A stretch of 64,000 bases of DNA from Flavobacterium salmonis. Lineage in GTDB: Bacteria > Bacteroidota > Bacteroidia > Flavobacteriales > Flavobacteriaceae. A model generated the notes under the pieces. The model worked only from the letters and a program-made list of their open reading frames with translations, searched no databases and was not told where the DNA came from. Of this stretch, positions 8,443 through 17,498 are shown piece by piece. Position 1 is the stretch's first letter. Each line of letters opens with the position of its first letter. The position numbers and the translations under genes are program-made. The stretch is from assembly GCF_903819435.1 (NCBI RefSeq), contig NZ_CAIJDP010000089.1, positions 284,742 through 348,741 on the forward strand, in the 5' to 3' direction.

Positions 8443-10239
8443 ATGAGTGCTTCAAACGAAATAGCATGTGGGGGAATCGCAACATTCTCAGTCAAAGTCA
8501 ACGGCAATACAATTCCGGATGAACTTAGTGTGCTTTCTGTTCACATCGAAAAAAAAGTAAATCGGATCGCTATTGCAAAAATTATGATTCTGGACGGAGA
8601 AGCCAATACAGGAACTTTTGATGCAAGTTCGTCTTCTACTTTTCTTCCGGGTGCAACTGTAAGTATAGAGGCCGGATATGATAATAAAAACACCGTTATT
8701 TTTTCGGGTTTAATTATGGGGCAATCCATTCGTATTAATGATTCGGTTGGATCAGCCTTAGAAATTGAGTGCAGGGATGCTGCAATAAAAATGATTGTGG
8801 GAAGAAAAAGCCTGACGTATTCTAATCAAAAAGACAGCGATATCATTTCATCCATTATTGGAACTTATGGATTATCATCGGATGTAACGGCTACAACTAC
8901 TCAGTGGCCTGAACAAGTACAATATTATGTAACCGACTGGGATTATATTTTGGCTCTTGCCGAAGCCAACGGACTAATTGTGACGACGATAAACGGAAAA
9001 GTTTCTGTCAATACGCCTGATAACAATACAACATCTGTACTGACTGTAACTTACGGAAACAGTCTTTTGGAATTTAATGCTAAATTAAATGCCACGACAC
9101 AATTAGGAAATGTTACTTCTAATAGCTGGGATTACAAAAATCAGGTAATCGTAAAAGGTGAAGCAACTCCAAATGTAGCCGGATCCGGAAATTTATCATC
9201 AAAAAAATTATCTGAAGTTATTGGACTCTCTGCTTTTCAATTGCAAACTTCAGCACCTTTAGAAACTGCTGATTTAACGAATTGGTCAAAAGCTCAAATT
9301 GTTAAAAGTGAATATTCTAAAATAATTGGTGAGGCTAAATTTCAGGGAACAAACTTAATTGATCCGGGAAAATATATGACTTTTGATGGTGTTGGCGATC
9401 GGTTTAATGGTGATTATATTATTTCAGGTGTTGTTCATGATCTGTCACTAGGAAATTGGGTTTCTCATGCTTCACTTGGACTTTCGCCTTTTTGGTTTAC
9501 TGAAGAACCAGATGTTATGTCTCCTCCCGCATCCGGCCTTTTACCGGGAGCAAGAGGTTTATTTAACGCTACTGTAAAAAAAATGTTTGATGATCCCGAT
9601 TCTCAATATCGAATTTTAGTAGATGTTCCATTATTTGACACGAATGGCGCAGGAATCTGGGCCAGACTTTCCAACTTTTATTCTACCAGTGGAGCGGGAG
9701 CGTTTTTTTTACCCGAAGTTGGTGATGAAGTTATCCTTGGTTTTTTAAACGAAGATCCCCGTTATCCTGTGATTTTAGGAAGTTTGTACAGCGGAACCAA
9801 AAACAAACCTTTTAAGGACTTAGCGCCTAATGAAAAAAACTCCATAAAAGCTATTGTTTCCAAATCCGGAATTTCAGTAGAGTTTGATGATGAAAATAAA
9901 ATCTGGACCGTTGCCACGCCTAATAAAAACACCATCATTATCAGCGATAAAGACAAAAAAATAACAATTCAGGATGAAAATCAGAATAGTGTTGTCATGT
10001 CTGGCAGTGGTATCGATCTGTCAAGCCAAAAAAGCATTTCTATTTCGGCTCAGGAAAATGTGACCATCAAAGGAACACAGGGCGTTTCAATTCAGTCTAG
10101 TGGTGGTGATGTTGCCACCAAAGGAATGAATATTAAGGACTCTGCAGATATGCAGTATACTGCTCAGGGCGGACAAACAGCTCAGGTTTCCGGAGGAATG
10201 GAATTAACGCTGAAAGGCGCCATGGTAATGATTAATTAA
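8443..10239 (+). CDS. VgrG-like spike/hub protein (gp27-gp5 fusion; Pvc8-like)
   Basis: The 598-aa protein combines the T4 gp27-like hub (about residues 1-360), the gp5-like OB fold (about 380-470) and a C-terminal beta-helical needle (about 500-598). The OB fold shows IWARLSNFY followed by FLPEVGDEVILGFLNEDPR and YPVILGSLY, the standard VgrG signature. The needle consists of short alternating strands with repeated IS and VTIKG units. It would form the trimeric spike at the centre of the baseplate, tipped by the PAAR protein encoded next. No enzymatic domain is attached to the C-terminus, so cargo is more likely carried in the tube. Length is typical for eCIS VgrG proteins. Confidence 0.92.
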   Translation: MSASNEIACGGIATFSVKVNGNTIPDELSVLSVHIEKKVNRIAIAKIMILDGEANTGTFDASSSSTFLPGATVSIEAGYDNKNTVIFSGLIMGQSIRINDSVGSALEIECRDAAIKMIVGRKSLTYSNQKDSDIISSIIGTYGLSSDVTATTTQWPEQVQYYVTDWDYILALAEANGLIVTTINGKVSVNTPDNNTTSVLTVTYGNSLLEFNAKLNATTQLGNVTSNSWDYKNQVIVKGEATPNVAGSGNLSSKKLSEVIGLSAFQLQTSAPLETADLTNWSKAQIVKSEYSKIIGEAKFQGTNLIDPGKYMTFDGVGDRFNGDYIISGVVHDLSLGNWVSHASLGLSPFWFTEEPDVMSPPASGLLPGARGLFNATVKKMFDDPDSQYRILVDVPLFDTNGAGIWARLSNFYSTSGAGAFFLPEVGDEVILGFLNEDPRYPVILGSLYSGTKNKPFKDLAPNEKNSIKAIVSKSGISVEFDDENKIWTVATPNKNTIIISDKDKKITIQDENQNSVVMSGSGIDLSSQKSISISAQENVTIKGTQGVSIQSSGGDVATKGMNIKDSADMQYTAQGGQTAQVSGGMELTLKGAMVMIN

Positions 10240-10244
10240 AAAAA

Positions 10245-10281
10245 TTATCAATTATCAATTATCAATTATCAATTATCAATT
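10245..10281. repeat. Heptanucleotide tandem repeat (TTATCAA, about 5.3 copies) before the PAAR gene
   Basis: Five perfect copies of TTATCAA run from 10245 to 10279, with a partial TT after. The array lies between the spike stop codon and the PAAR start codon, ending 9 nt before the ATG. It sits where the ribosome binds, so copy-number changes would alter the leader length. Confidence 0.95.
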
Positions 10282-10290
10282 AAAAAAAAT

Positions 10291-10590
10291 ATGCCTCCAG
10301 CAGCAAGACTTACAGATTTTCATGAATGCCCGATGCAAACGCCGGCTGTACCTCCGATTCCGCATGTTGGCGGTCCAATTGTTGGGCCGGGAGAGCCAAC
10401 GGTTTTGATAGCAGGATTACCGGCAGCGAGAATTGGTGATATGCTGGTTTGCGTAGGACCGCCTGATTCTATAGTACAAGGATCGGCAACTGTTAAAATT
10501 GGTGGAATGCCCGCCGCAAGAATAGGAGATAAAACCGCTCATGGGGGATCAATTGTCCTTGGAGCCTTTAATGTGATAATAGGTGGATAA
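10291..10590 (+). CDS. PAAR-domain spike tip protein (Pvc10-like)
   Basis: The 99-aa protein is a single PAAR domain. It starts with PPAARLTDFHECPM and contains the repeated unit LPAARIGDML and MPAARIGDKTAHGGSI, ending VIIGG. PAAR proteins form the sharp cone that caps the VgrG spike and usually bind a metal ion; His and Cys residues at HECP, VCVG and AHGG are candidate ligands. No extra effector domain is attached. It directly follows the spike gene, separated by a heptanucleotide repeat array, and overlaps the gp25-like gene by 8 nt. Confidence 0.93.
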   Translation: MPPAARLTDFHECPMQTPAVPPIPHVGGPIVGPGEPTVLIAGLPAARIGDMLVCVGPPDSIVQGSATVKIGGMPAARIGDKTAHGGSIVLGAFNVIIGG

Positions 10591-11017
10591 AATAGCCGAT
10601 AAAAAAGAAAATGTTTTTTTGGGTTCAGGATGGGCATTTCCTGTGTCTTTTTCTGCAGGTAATCATCAGGTAAATATCTCAGCAAACGAAACCAATATAA
10701 ACGAATCTATCAATATCATTTTGAATACCCGTAAAGGAGAACGTACGCTGGAATCGAATTTTGGATCCGGATTACAGCAATTTATGTTTAGAAAAATCGA
10801 CAATACTTTGAAAGGAGAAATTGTAGAAACTATTCAGTTTTCCTTGTTACGTTACGAACCAAGAATAATAGTTCAGGAAGTACGGGTAGCAGCTACAGAT
10901 TTAATTAATGGTGTTGTCGAAATATTAATTATTTACATCTACGCACAAACGAATACCAGACATAATTATGTTTTTCCTTTTCATTTAAACGAAGGAACCA
11001 ATTTAGCCGGAAAATAA
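10583..11017 (+). CDS. gp25-like baseplate wedge protein (Pvc9-like), GTG start
   Basis: The 144-aa protein belongs to the gp25/lysozyme-like baseplate wedge family. It carries FLGSGWAFPVSF, then the hallmark ESINIILNTRKGERTLESNFGSGL (read in two blocks) and LLRYEPRIIVQEVRV. In contractile systems gp25 joins the sheath to the wedge and starts sheath polymerisation. I see no in-frame ATG at the right place, and the frame opens with GTG at 10583 inside the end of the PAAR gene. GTG with an 8-nt overlap suggests coupling to PAAR translation. The following baseplate gene starts in its stop codon. Confidence 0.88.
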   Translation: MDKIADKKENVFLGSGWAFPVSFSAGNHQVNISANETNINESINIILNTRKGERTLESNFGSGLQQFMFRKIDNTLKGEIVETIQFSLLRYEPRIIVQEVRVAATDLINGVVEILIIYIYAQTNTRHNYVFPFHLNEGTNLAGK

Positions 11018-14000
11018 TGCTTGTAATTGATCAAAATAGCGCCATAAATTCACTTAATGAGTCACTCATTCCTAATTCCACTTTGATTGATGGAAGGACT
11101 GAGCAGGACTGGCTGTACTTTGCTGCCGAATTTAGCAAGCTAATCAATTTTTATAATGACACCAATACCATTGAAGGAAACTGGAATCCTTTTTTATTAA
11201 AAGATCCGGTGTTTTTAATGGCTTCTATATCCAAAACAAATTATAAAAACCTTTATGCTGTCTACAAGACTATTTGTACAGAAATTCAAAAACAGACACT
11301 AAATGCTAACGCAGGTAATTTGAATTCAAAAGCGTTAAGCAAATTATTCGACCACCTGAATGCTATTTATAAAATTATCGAAAGCTGGACCCATTATATG
11401 CAAAAAACAAATGAAAAATATGATCTTAAAAATTATATCCTTCACGAAGTACAGACAAAACTGAGCATAGATTTTTGGGCTATCCAATCTTTTAGACAAT
11501 ACTTATATACCTCATCTGTGAATAAGGTTTTTATTGAGCCTGCGCCTGTAAGTAAATTTGTTTCTTTTGAAACCCATTTGTGGAGTATCAATAAAGACAA
11601 AACTCCTTTTTGGGAAGTTTTTGGATTTGAATCAGAACAAAATATTCTGAATACATCAGAAACAATGATTGCTTTCAGTTTGAATATTCTGACCAAAAAA
11701 GCGGATCAGTTATTTAGTTTTTTACAAACTGTAATTCATCATTCATCTGATGAATTTAAAAAATTAAGCCATAAAAAAAGTAAATTTCCAGATACAACAC
11801 TTTTAAGATCTTTTATCAATATTTTAAAAATACAACAAGATCAATTAAACGGCATTTCACAAAAACATCTTGATTTTTATTATCGTGATATCTTAAAACA
11901 AACCAAATTACCTGCTCTGGCCGACAGTACATTTTTGTGTGCCACACTTGCCAAAACGGATTCAGTTTATAATTTACCGGTTGGAACTTTATTTAATGCC
12001 GGAGTTGATGCACAAAAAAATCCAATATTATTTGCATCACAAAAAAACACTGCCTTAAATCCGGCCAGTATTGTAAGTGCAAATACACTTTGTTATCAGC
12101 CTGATACTTCATCTTATAACTTACAATCGATTAAAGCCACCAGCGTACAAAAAGATCCTGATGGAAAAATAATAAGCTGGCCAACTTTTGGGGAATCAAA
12201 TCCGAAAGCTTCTTCAGTACCAATCGGAATTGCTTTTGCATCGCCTATGCTATTATTACGGGAAGGGAAAAGGATCATCACGCTTACGCTGGAATTTGAT
12301 TCGGCAATTTATTTAAGTTTTTTACAGAAAGCTTCCTATCTTTTAAGTACCCAAAACGATTGGTTAAAACTTGCATTAGACCCAACTGTTTTTAATATAA
12401 ATACTTCCTTAACTACCGTGACAATAGAAATAAGCCTTGCTGCTACAGAAGCTGCAATAGAGCCTTTCCTGATTAATCCTGATGGATTAAAGACTGAATG
12501 GCCAATGCTTAAAATATTATTTGAATCAGTTCCAAATCCGGTTACGCCTCCAAAAGTGCTTTCTATTACTATCGGTGTAAAAGTATATGAGGTTAAAACA
12601 TTTCAGTTGTATAACGATTTTGGGGAATTAAATACTAAAAATCCCTTTCCTCCTTTTGGACCGATTCCTTTAGAAAATGCCAATTTTATAATTGGAAACA
12701 ATGAAATATTCAGTAAGCCTATTGATAATTTTATAACAGAAATCAACTGGGATAAACGTCCTTCGGATTTTAGAACGTATTACAAACAATACAATGATTA
12801 TTTGAATCCGGGTTCAACTGACGATGAAAAACCGGGAGTTGGAGAAAGATTTATGAATTTTATTGGTGCCAGAAAAGAAACTGTTACTGTAGATGATGAT
12901 GACGAAACTTTTAGCAATGGCAGTTTTATTGTTGACTTTAATGTGTTGGAAGAAAAATCGTGGCAGGAACTTAAAATATATAAAGTGGACAGCGCAAATG
13001 GTATTGATGTGCTTGCTCCAAAAGTAGACAATGACAACCCTGTCTTTTTGTTCGATACTAATGAAGGAGATCCAACTCTACCTTTTGTTACCAATTCGAG
13101 CAGTTATTATATGTATTCCAAAACCACTACATCAGCTTCTCAGGTTGTAATGGATCATACTTTTTTGGTTGACCCGAACATTCAGAATGAACCTTTAAAA
13201 TTTACTGAAAGCAGTTCCTCCGGATTTATAAAAATGATTTTATCCGGGCCGGAATACGGTTTTGGGTCAGAAATTTATCCAAATGTGGTAACTTCTATTG
13301 CACTGGATAATGCTAATAGTCTTGCGAGAGCCAGAGGAAAAAAAGACGCTGTATTTATTCCGTCTGCAAATTTGCCGTTTGCGCCAAAAATCAAATCGTT
13401 TTCGGCTAGTTATTCGGCTACCGTAACGTATAAATTTGACAGCACGGCAGCAGAATATCCCTTGCAGTATTTTATCTATACGCCTTTTAGCAATTATCAG
13501 ATATTTGATAATTCTGACCAGACCAATACAGCAAGCACCTCTATTGCAGAGCCTAATCCAACTGTTACAGCTGGCTTGCCACTTTATCCTTCGTTTAATT
13601 ATACCGGAGGATTATTTATTGAACTCGAAAATTTAATCTGCAACAGTTCATTAAATTTATATTTTGAATTAGCCCGAAATTCAACTGCAATTACACCTGG
13701 TCACAGCGTTAACTACTCCTATTTAAACAATTCCGGCTGGAGCCAAATAAAACCATTAGCTGACGAAACGAATCAGTTTAAATGTTCAGGAATTATAACA
13801 CTTCCTATTCCGGCAGATTGCAATAACAATGAAATTTACATGCCCGGGAAAAACAATTGGATTTCTATTGTTGTTTCGGGCAAGCCTGACTCCTACTCTA
13901 AAACGACTTTTTTACAAACAAACGGATTTAGCGTTCAGCGAACAGGAACAGAATTTTTATTGGATACGGAAACTCCACAGATAAATAGCGGTACAATCAC

Positions 14001-14718
14001 CAAACCGCAAAATGCAATTCCACAGATTGCAACACTGATTCAGCCATTTGCTTCTTTTGGAGGAAAAGCAGCAGAAAACGAAACCAATAAAAATCAAAGA
14101 GTTAGTACTACTATCAAAACAAAAAACAGAGTCATTACGTCTTCTGATTATTATACTTTAATCGCTCAACAATACGATAGTGTTTATTATTCAAAAATTG
14201 TAAATAAAAAATATAAAAACAGCTGTACTGTTTATCTGGTAAAAAAAATGGACAGTGGGAACGACAGTAATGCTTTTATCCCTTTGGCGTCAAACAGTCT
14301 GGAAATCGATGTAGAAGATTTTTTAAAAGAAAATGCTTCTCCGTTTGCAAACATTACAGTTTCGAATTTTAATATGGAATATGTTTCTGTTACTGCTAAA
14401 ATAGTTGTTGAAAGCGGTTATCAGCCAATCCTAATTCATAAAAATGTAAATGATGCTTTAAAACTATATCTGTCGCCCTGGATTAACAGTTCTGCAGCTC
14501 AGACAGAAATTGACAAACCACTGATTAATGCCAAAGTGACCACTTTTATTCAAAATATCGAAGGGGTAGCTTTGGCTGAAAATGTTTCATTCTCCAGTTA
14601 TTACATTAATTCCAAAACAGGAATACAAACGGTTTGCAAAAAAAATAAAGCTACGCTTAAAGCTTATGGTCCAACGACACTTTTAGTTTCAGCACCTGAT
14701 CACAATATTACTTTTTAA
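11017..14718 (+). CDS. Large baseplate protein, gp6/baseplate-J-like (Pvc11-like)
   Basis: This 1233-aa protein lies where the wedge protein Pvc11 lies in related loci. The last 200 residues look like the baseplate-J/gp6 core: VSTTIKTKNRVITSSDYYTLI, YSKIVNKKYKNSC, then SVTAKIVVESGYQPILIHKNV and VTTFIQNIEGV. The first 1000 residues are an enlarged N-terminal region without clear domain hallmarks, which is usual for Bacteroidota versions. No signal peptide or membrane segment is visible, fitting cytoplasmic assembly. It starts in the stop codon of the gp25-like gene and is followed 8 nt later by the second large baseplate gene. The gp6-like assignment relies on the C-terminus and on gene order. 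Confidence 0.82.
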   Translation: MLVIDQNSAINSLNESLIPNSTLIDGRTEQDWLYFAAEFSKLINFYNDTNTIEGNWNPFLLKDPVFLMASISKTNYKNLYAVYKTICTEIQKQTLNANAGNLNSKALSKLFDHLNAIYKIIESWTHYMQKTNEKYDLKNYILHEVQTKLSIDFWAIQSFRQYLYTSSVNKVFIEPAPVSKFVSFETHLWSINKDKTPFWEVFGFESEQNILNTSETMIAFSLNILTKKADQLFSFLQTVIHHSSDEFKKLSHKKSKFPDTTLLRSFINILKIQQDQLNGISQKHLDFYYRDILKQTKLPALADSTFLCATLAKTDSVYNLPVGTLFNAGVDAQKNPILFASQKNTALNPASIVSANTLCYQPDTSSYNLQSIKATSVQKDPDGKIISWPTFGESNPKASSVPIGIAFASPMLLLREGKRIITLTLEFDSAIYLSFLQKASYLLSTQNDWLKLALDPTVFNINTSLTTVTIEISLAATEAAIEPFLINPDGLKTEWPMLKILFESVPNPVTPPKVLSITIGVKVYEVKTFQLYNDFGELNTKNPFPPFGPIPLENANFIIGNNEIFSKPIDNFITEINWDKRPSDFRTYYKQYNDYLNPGSTDDEKPGVGERFMNFIGARKETVTVDDDDETFSNGSFIVDFNVLEEKSWQELKIYKVDSANGIDVLAPKVDNDNPVFLFDTNEGDPTLPFVTNSSSYYMYSKTTTSASQVVMDHTFLVDPNIQNEPLKFTESSSSGFIKMILSGPEYGFGSEIYPNVVTSIALDNANSLARARGKKDAVFIPSANLPFAPKIKSFSASYSATVTYKFDSTAAEYPLQYFIYTPFSNYQIFDNSDQTNTASTSIAEPNPTVTAGLPLYPSFNYTGGLFIELENLICNSSLNLYFELARNSTAITPGHSVNYSYLNNSGWSQIKPLADETNQFKCSGIITLPIPADCNNNEIYMPGKNNWISIVVSGKPDSYSKTTFLQTNGFSVQRTGTEFLLDTETPQINSGTITKPQNAIPQIATLIQPFASFGGKAAENETNKNQRVSTTIKTKNRVITSSDYYTLIAQQYDSVYYSKIVNKKYKNSCTVYLVKKMDSGNDSNAFIPLASNSLEIDVEDFLKENASPFANITVSNFNMEYVSVTAKIVVESGYQPILIHKNVNDALKLYLSPWINSSAAQTEIDKPLINAKVTTFIQNIEGVALAENVSFSSYYINSKTGIQTVCKKNKATLKAYGPTTLLVSAPDHNITF

Positions 14719-14726
14719 TCTGAGAA

Positions 14727-17498
14727 ATGGATACAATCAATCACATAACAAAGACACCGCTTCCTCCGCATCAGGATTTCACTTTTCTGAAAAACGAAGC
14801 ACTTGGTTATATCCAAAAACATATTGGAAGTGAATGGACAAACTTTAACCCAAGTGATCCGGGAATGACTATTTTAGATCAGTTTTGTTATGCACTCACT
14901 GAATTGGGGTATTGTACTGATTTTAGTATTCCGGATATTTTAACAGATGCAAACGGTGATCTCGAAATTAATAACCAGTTTTATTTACCATATCAAATAC
15001 TTACAACTGCTCCGTATACAATTGATGATTATAAAAAATATTTGATTGATGGTATCGAAGAGGTCTATAATGTTGCCATAATTTGCTATAACAATAATAT
15101 TTTTCCCTTTAATAAAGTATATCAGGTTTATCTTTATGTAAATCCTGAAATTACGAATCCCAATAAAATTAAAAATATTTGTAAATCGGCATTTTATTTA
15201 CTCAACAAAAGCCGAAATTTAGGAGAGCTATTTAATGTCCCTATTGCACTCCAGCCTGTAAATTGCTGGATTGGAGGAAAATTAGACCTCAAAAAAGAAG
15301 CTGACCCCTATACCGTATTACTGGAACTGCAAGCTGCACTCCGTTCTTATGTGTTTTCTAAAATTGCACAAACAAGTACGGATAATTTAAAACTTGCTGG
15401 ATATACTTCATCTGAAATTTATGATGGCCCTTATTTAGAAAACGGCTGGATTATAACAGAATCTTTAGTTGATAAAAAAGATACTATTCAGGCAGTTGAT
15501 TTAGTTTCTGTAATAGAATATGTGGCTGGAGTTGATTCCATTTCCGGTTTACAGCTTTATCAGGAACAAAAAACTGTTGCTCTGCTTCAGTCTACAGTAA
15601 ATCAAATTTTGTCAATTGATATTTTGGGCTCTTATCAAAATAAAAACCTGATATTGAGCTGTAACGGTAAAGATTTGTCTTTTGATTCTTTTAGACCGTT
15701 ATTGGCCAACATTGATAATTTTGAAAAAACAACCAGTATTATAAGCAATAGTACAGGTTTAAAATTACCTAAAAGTTACTTCAGGGATATTAACACCTAT
15801 TATTCTATTCAAAATACATTTCCGGCGCAATACAATATTGGCGATGATACGATCGAAGATGAGACAAAACCGGTTCAGGTGGCACAATCACGGCAGTTAA
15901 AAGGATATTTGACATTATTTGATCAAATACTGGCTAATCAGTTTTCGCAATTGGCTAATATTTCTAAACTTTTTTCTTTTAAGAATTCTGTTTGTGGAAC
16001 CCCTTCAGATGAAGAAGCTTTTTATGCCGTAAAAGATAAATACGAGCAAAAGCATTTAGAATATCCCGTACCCTACAAAATGTTTTCGCCTAGCTATTAT
16101 TATCAGTCACTATATACAGTTCCTCATATCCAGCCTTTATTAAAAGACAGCAATACGTTTAATTACAGCTACGGTAATGAATCTCAGGCAGAATTGAAAG
16201 AAAAAAGCTGGATTGAATATCAGCAGGATCCTTATAATCCATACATATTTGGTTTAATGAAGCTTATGGAACAGGAAAATGTAAGCCTTGACCGAAGAAA
16301 TAAATTACTCGATCACCTGCTTTCACGTCACGGCGAATCTCCAAAGGTCATTGATTCTATTATTGATGATACGATTTATACCGGAGACAAACGAAAAGAC
16401 CAAATAATTTTAAAAAGCCTTTATTTACAAAATCTTGGTCTGCTGTCATACAACAGACAAAAAGCATATAATTTTCTAAGTGCCTCAAAAATAGCAAATC
16501 CAGTTAATGGTAAACTGGATATAAATTTGCCAAAAATTAAGGTAAACAATTTTCAATTTATAAATGAAAACACTTCTGATTTCATCTTCAGATCTGAAAA
16601 AATCAATAAAAAAGAGAAATTACATTTGAATGATTTCAACAATTTTTCAGGAATTGAATTAAAACTGAATTTACTCTTCGGGTTAAGAAATATATATTCT
16701 AATTTCATTACAAGCAAACTTGATATTTTAAAAAATAACTCTGAAAATCAATCGGATAGTAATGCTTTCAAAACGATACGTGAAGCATTATGGTTTACAG
16801 AAAAAAGAAACGGAAGTGTGCTTTTGGAATCGGTACTTTTTTTAAATCAATTAAAATTTAATCTCGAAATAATAAAAGCAAATCAGGTAAATTATGCTTC
16901 TTACAGTATTGAAAACATTGATTTTCAAACGGTAACCAATCTGAATTATGTTTTAAACAGTACAGATCAAACTACGTTAGATGTGCAGTTACAGCAAAAT
17001 TTTTTATTGTTTGCTGATGTAAAATATTTTTTCACTCCCGGAAATGAAACTATCGAAAATCAAAGCGATTATGTAAAAACGGCACTGTCCAATTATTCTT
17101 TCCGGATAACGATTTCATCAGGAAATGGAAAAGTAACTCTTGATTCTAAAATTTTTAAAAAGAGCATTTTCCTGATATTCCCAAATTTTATTCATCCGTT
17201 TCATACTGCTGAATTTAAAAAACGCTTAAAACAGTTTCTTAAAATCAATCTTCCGGTGAATGTTAACTATGAATGTCTCTTTTTAACCAGTCAGCAATTA
17301 GAAGGATTTATTCCGGATTATCTCTACTGGTATGAAAGTTTACGATACAAAGATGAATTACTTCCGATTAGAAATGATTCAGAGTATCCTTCAACAGATA
17401 ACTCAGATAAAACAGTGACCATAAATCCTGTTGAGTCTGCAATGAATCTCATAAGCAGTTTAACCTCAATTTTAGAAGCAAAAAATGGAAGAAATTAA
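14727..17498 (+). CDS. Baseplate wedge protein, gp7-like (Pvc12-like)
   Basis: The 923-aa protein starts with a recognisable baseplate pattern: a helix LKNEALGYIQKHIGSEWTNF, then NPSDPGMTILDQFCYALTELGY. This resembles Pvc12/Afp12 proteins, which pair with the gp6-like protein in the wedge. The middle has RQLKGYLTLFDQILANQFSQ, also typical of the family. Near the C-terminus is HPFHTAEFKKRLKQFLKINLPVNV (two blocks), which looks like a conserved wedge contact. It lies 8 nt after the gp6-like gene and its last 14 nt overlap the tape-measure gene. Confidence 0.83.
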   Translation: MDTINHITKTPLPPHQDFTFLKNEALGYIQKHIGSEWTNFNPSDPGMTILDQFCYALTELGYCTDFSIPDILTDANGDLEINNQFYLPYQILTTAPYTIDDYKKYLIDGIEEVYNVAIICYNNNIFPFNKVYQVYLYVNPEITNPNKIKNICKSAFYLLNKSRNLGELFNVPIALQPVNCWIGGKLDLKKEADPYTVLLELQAALRSYVFSKIAQTSTDNLKLAGYTSSEIYDGPYLENGWIITESLVDKKDTIQAVDLVSVIEYVAGVDSISGLQLYQEQKTVALLQSTVNQILSIDILGSYQNKNLILSCNGKDLSFDSFRPLLANIDNFEKTTSIISNSTGLKLPKSYFRDINTYYSIQNTFPAQYNIGDDTIEDETKPVQVAQSRQLKGYLTLFDQILANQFSQLANISKLFSFKNSVCGTPSDEEAFYAVKDKYEQKHLEYPVPYKMFSPSYYYQSLYTVPHIQPLLKDSNTFNYSYGNESQAELKEKSWIEYQQDPYNPYIFGLMKLMEQENVSLDRRNKLLDHLLSRHGESPKVIDSIIDDTIYTGDKRKDQIILKSLYLQNLGLLSYNRQKAYNFLSASKIANPVNGKLDINLPKIKVNNFQFINENTSDFIFRSEKINKKEKLHLNDFNNFSGIELKLNLLFGLRNIYSNFITSKLDILKNNSENQSDSNAFKTIREALWFTEKRNGSVLLESVLFLNQLKFNLEIIKANQVNYASYSIENIDFQTVTNLNYVLNSTDQTTLDVQLQQNFLLFADVKYFFTPGNETIENQSDYVKTALSNYSFRITISSGNGKVTLDSKIFKKSIFLIFPNFIHPFHTAEFKKRLKQFLKINLPVNVNYECLFLTSQQLEGFIPDYLYWYESLRYKDELLPIRNDSEYPSTDNSDKTVTINPVESAMNLISSLTSILEAKNGRN

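Noticed and set aside
10245..10281. Small CRISPR-like array
   Set aside because: Units are 7 bp, contiguous and without spacers; it is a simple tandem repeat.
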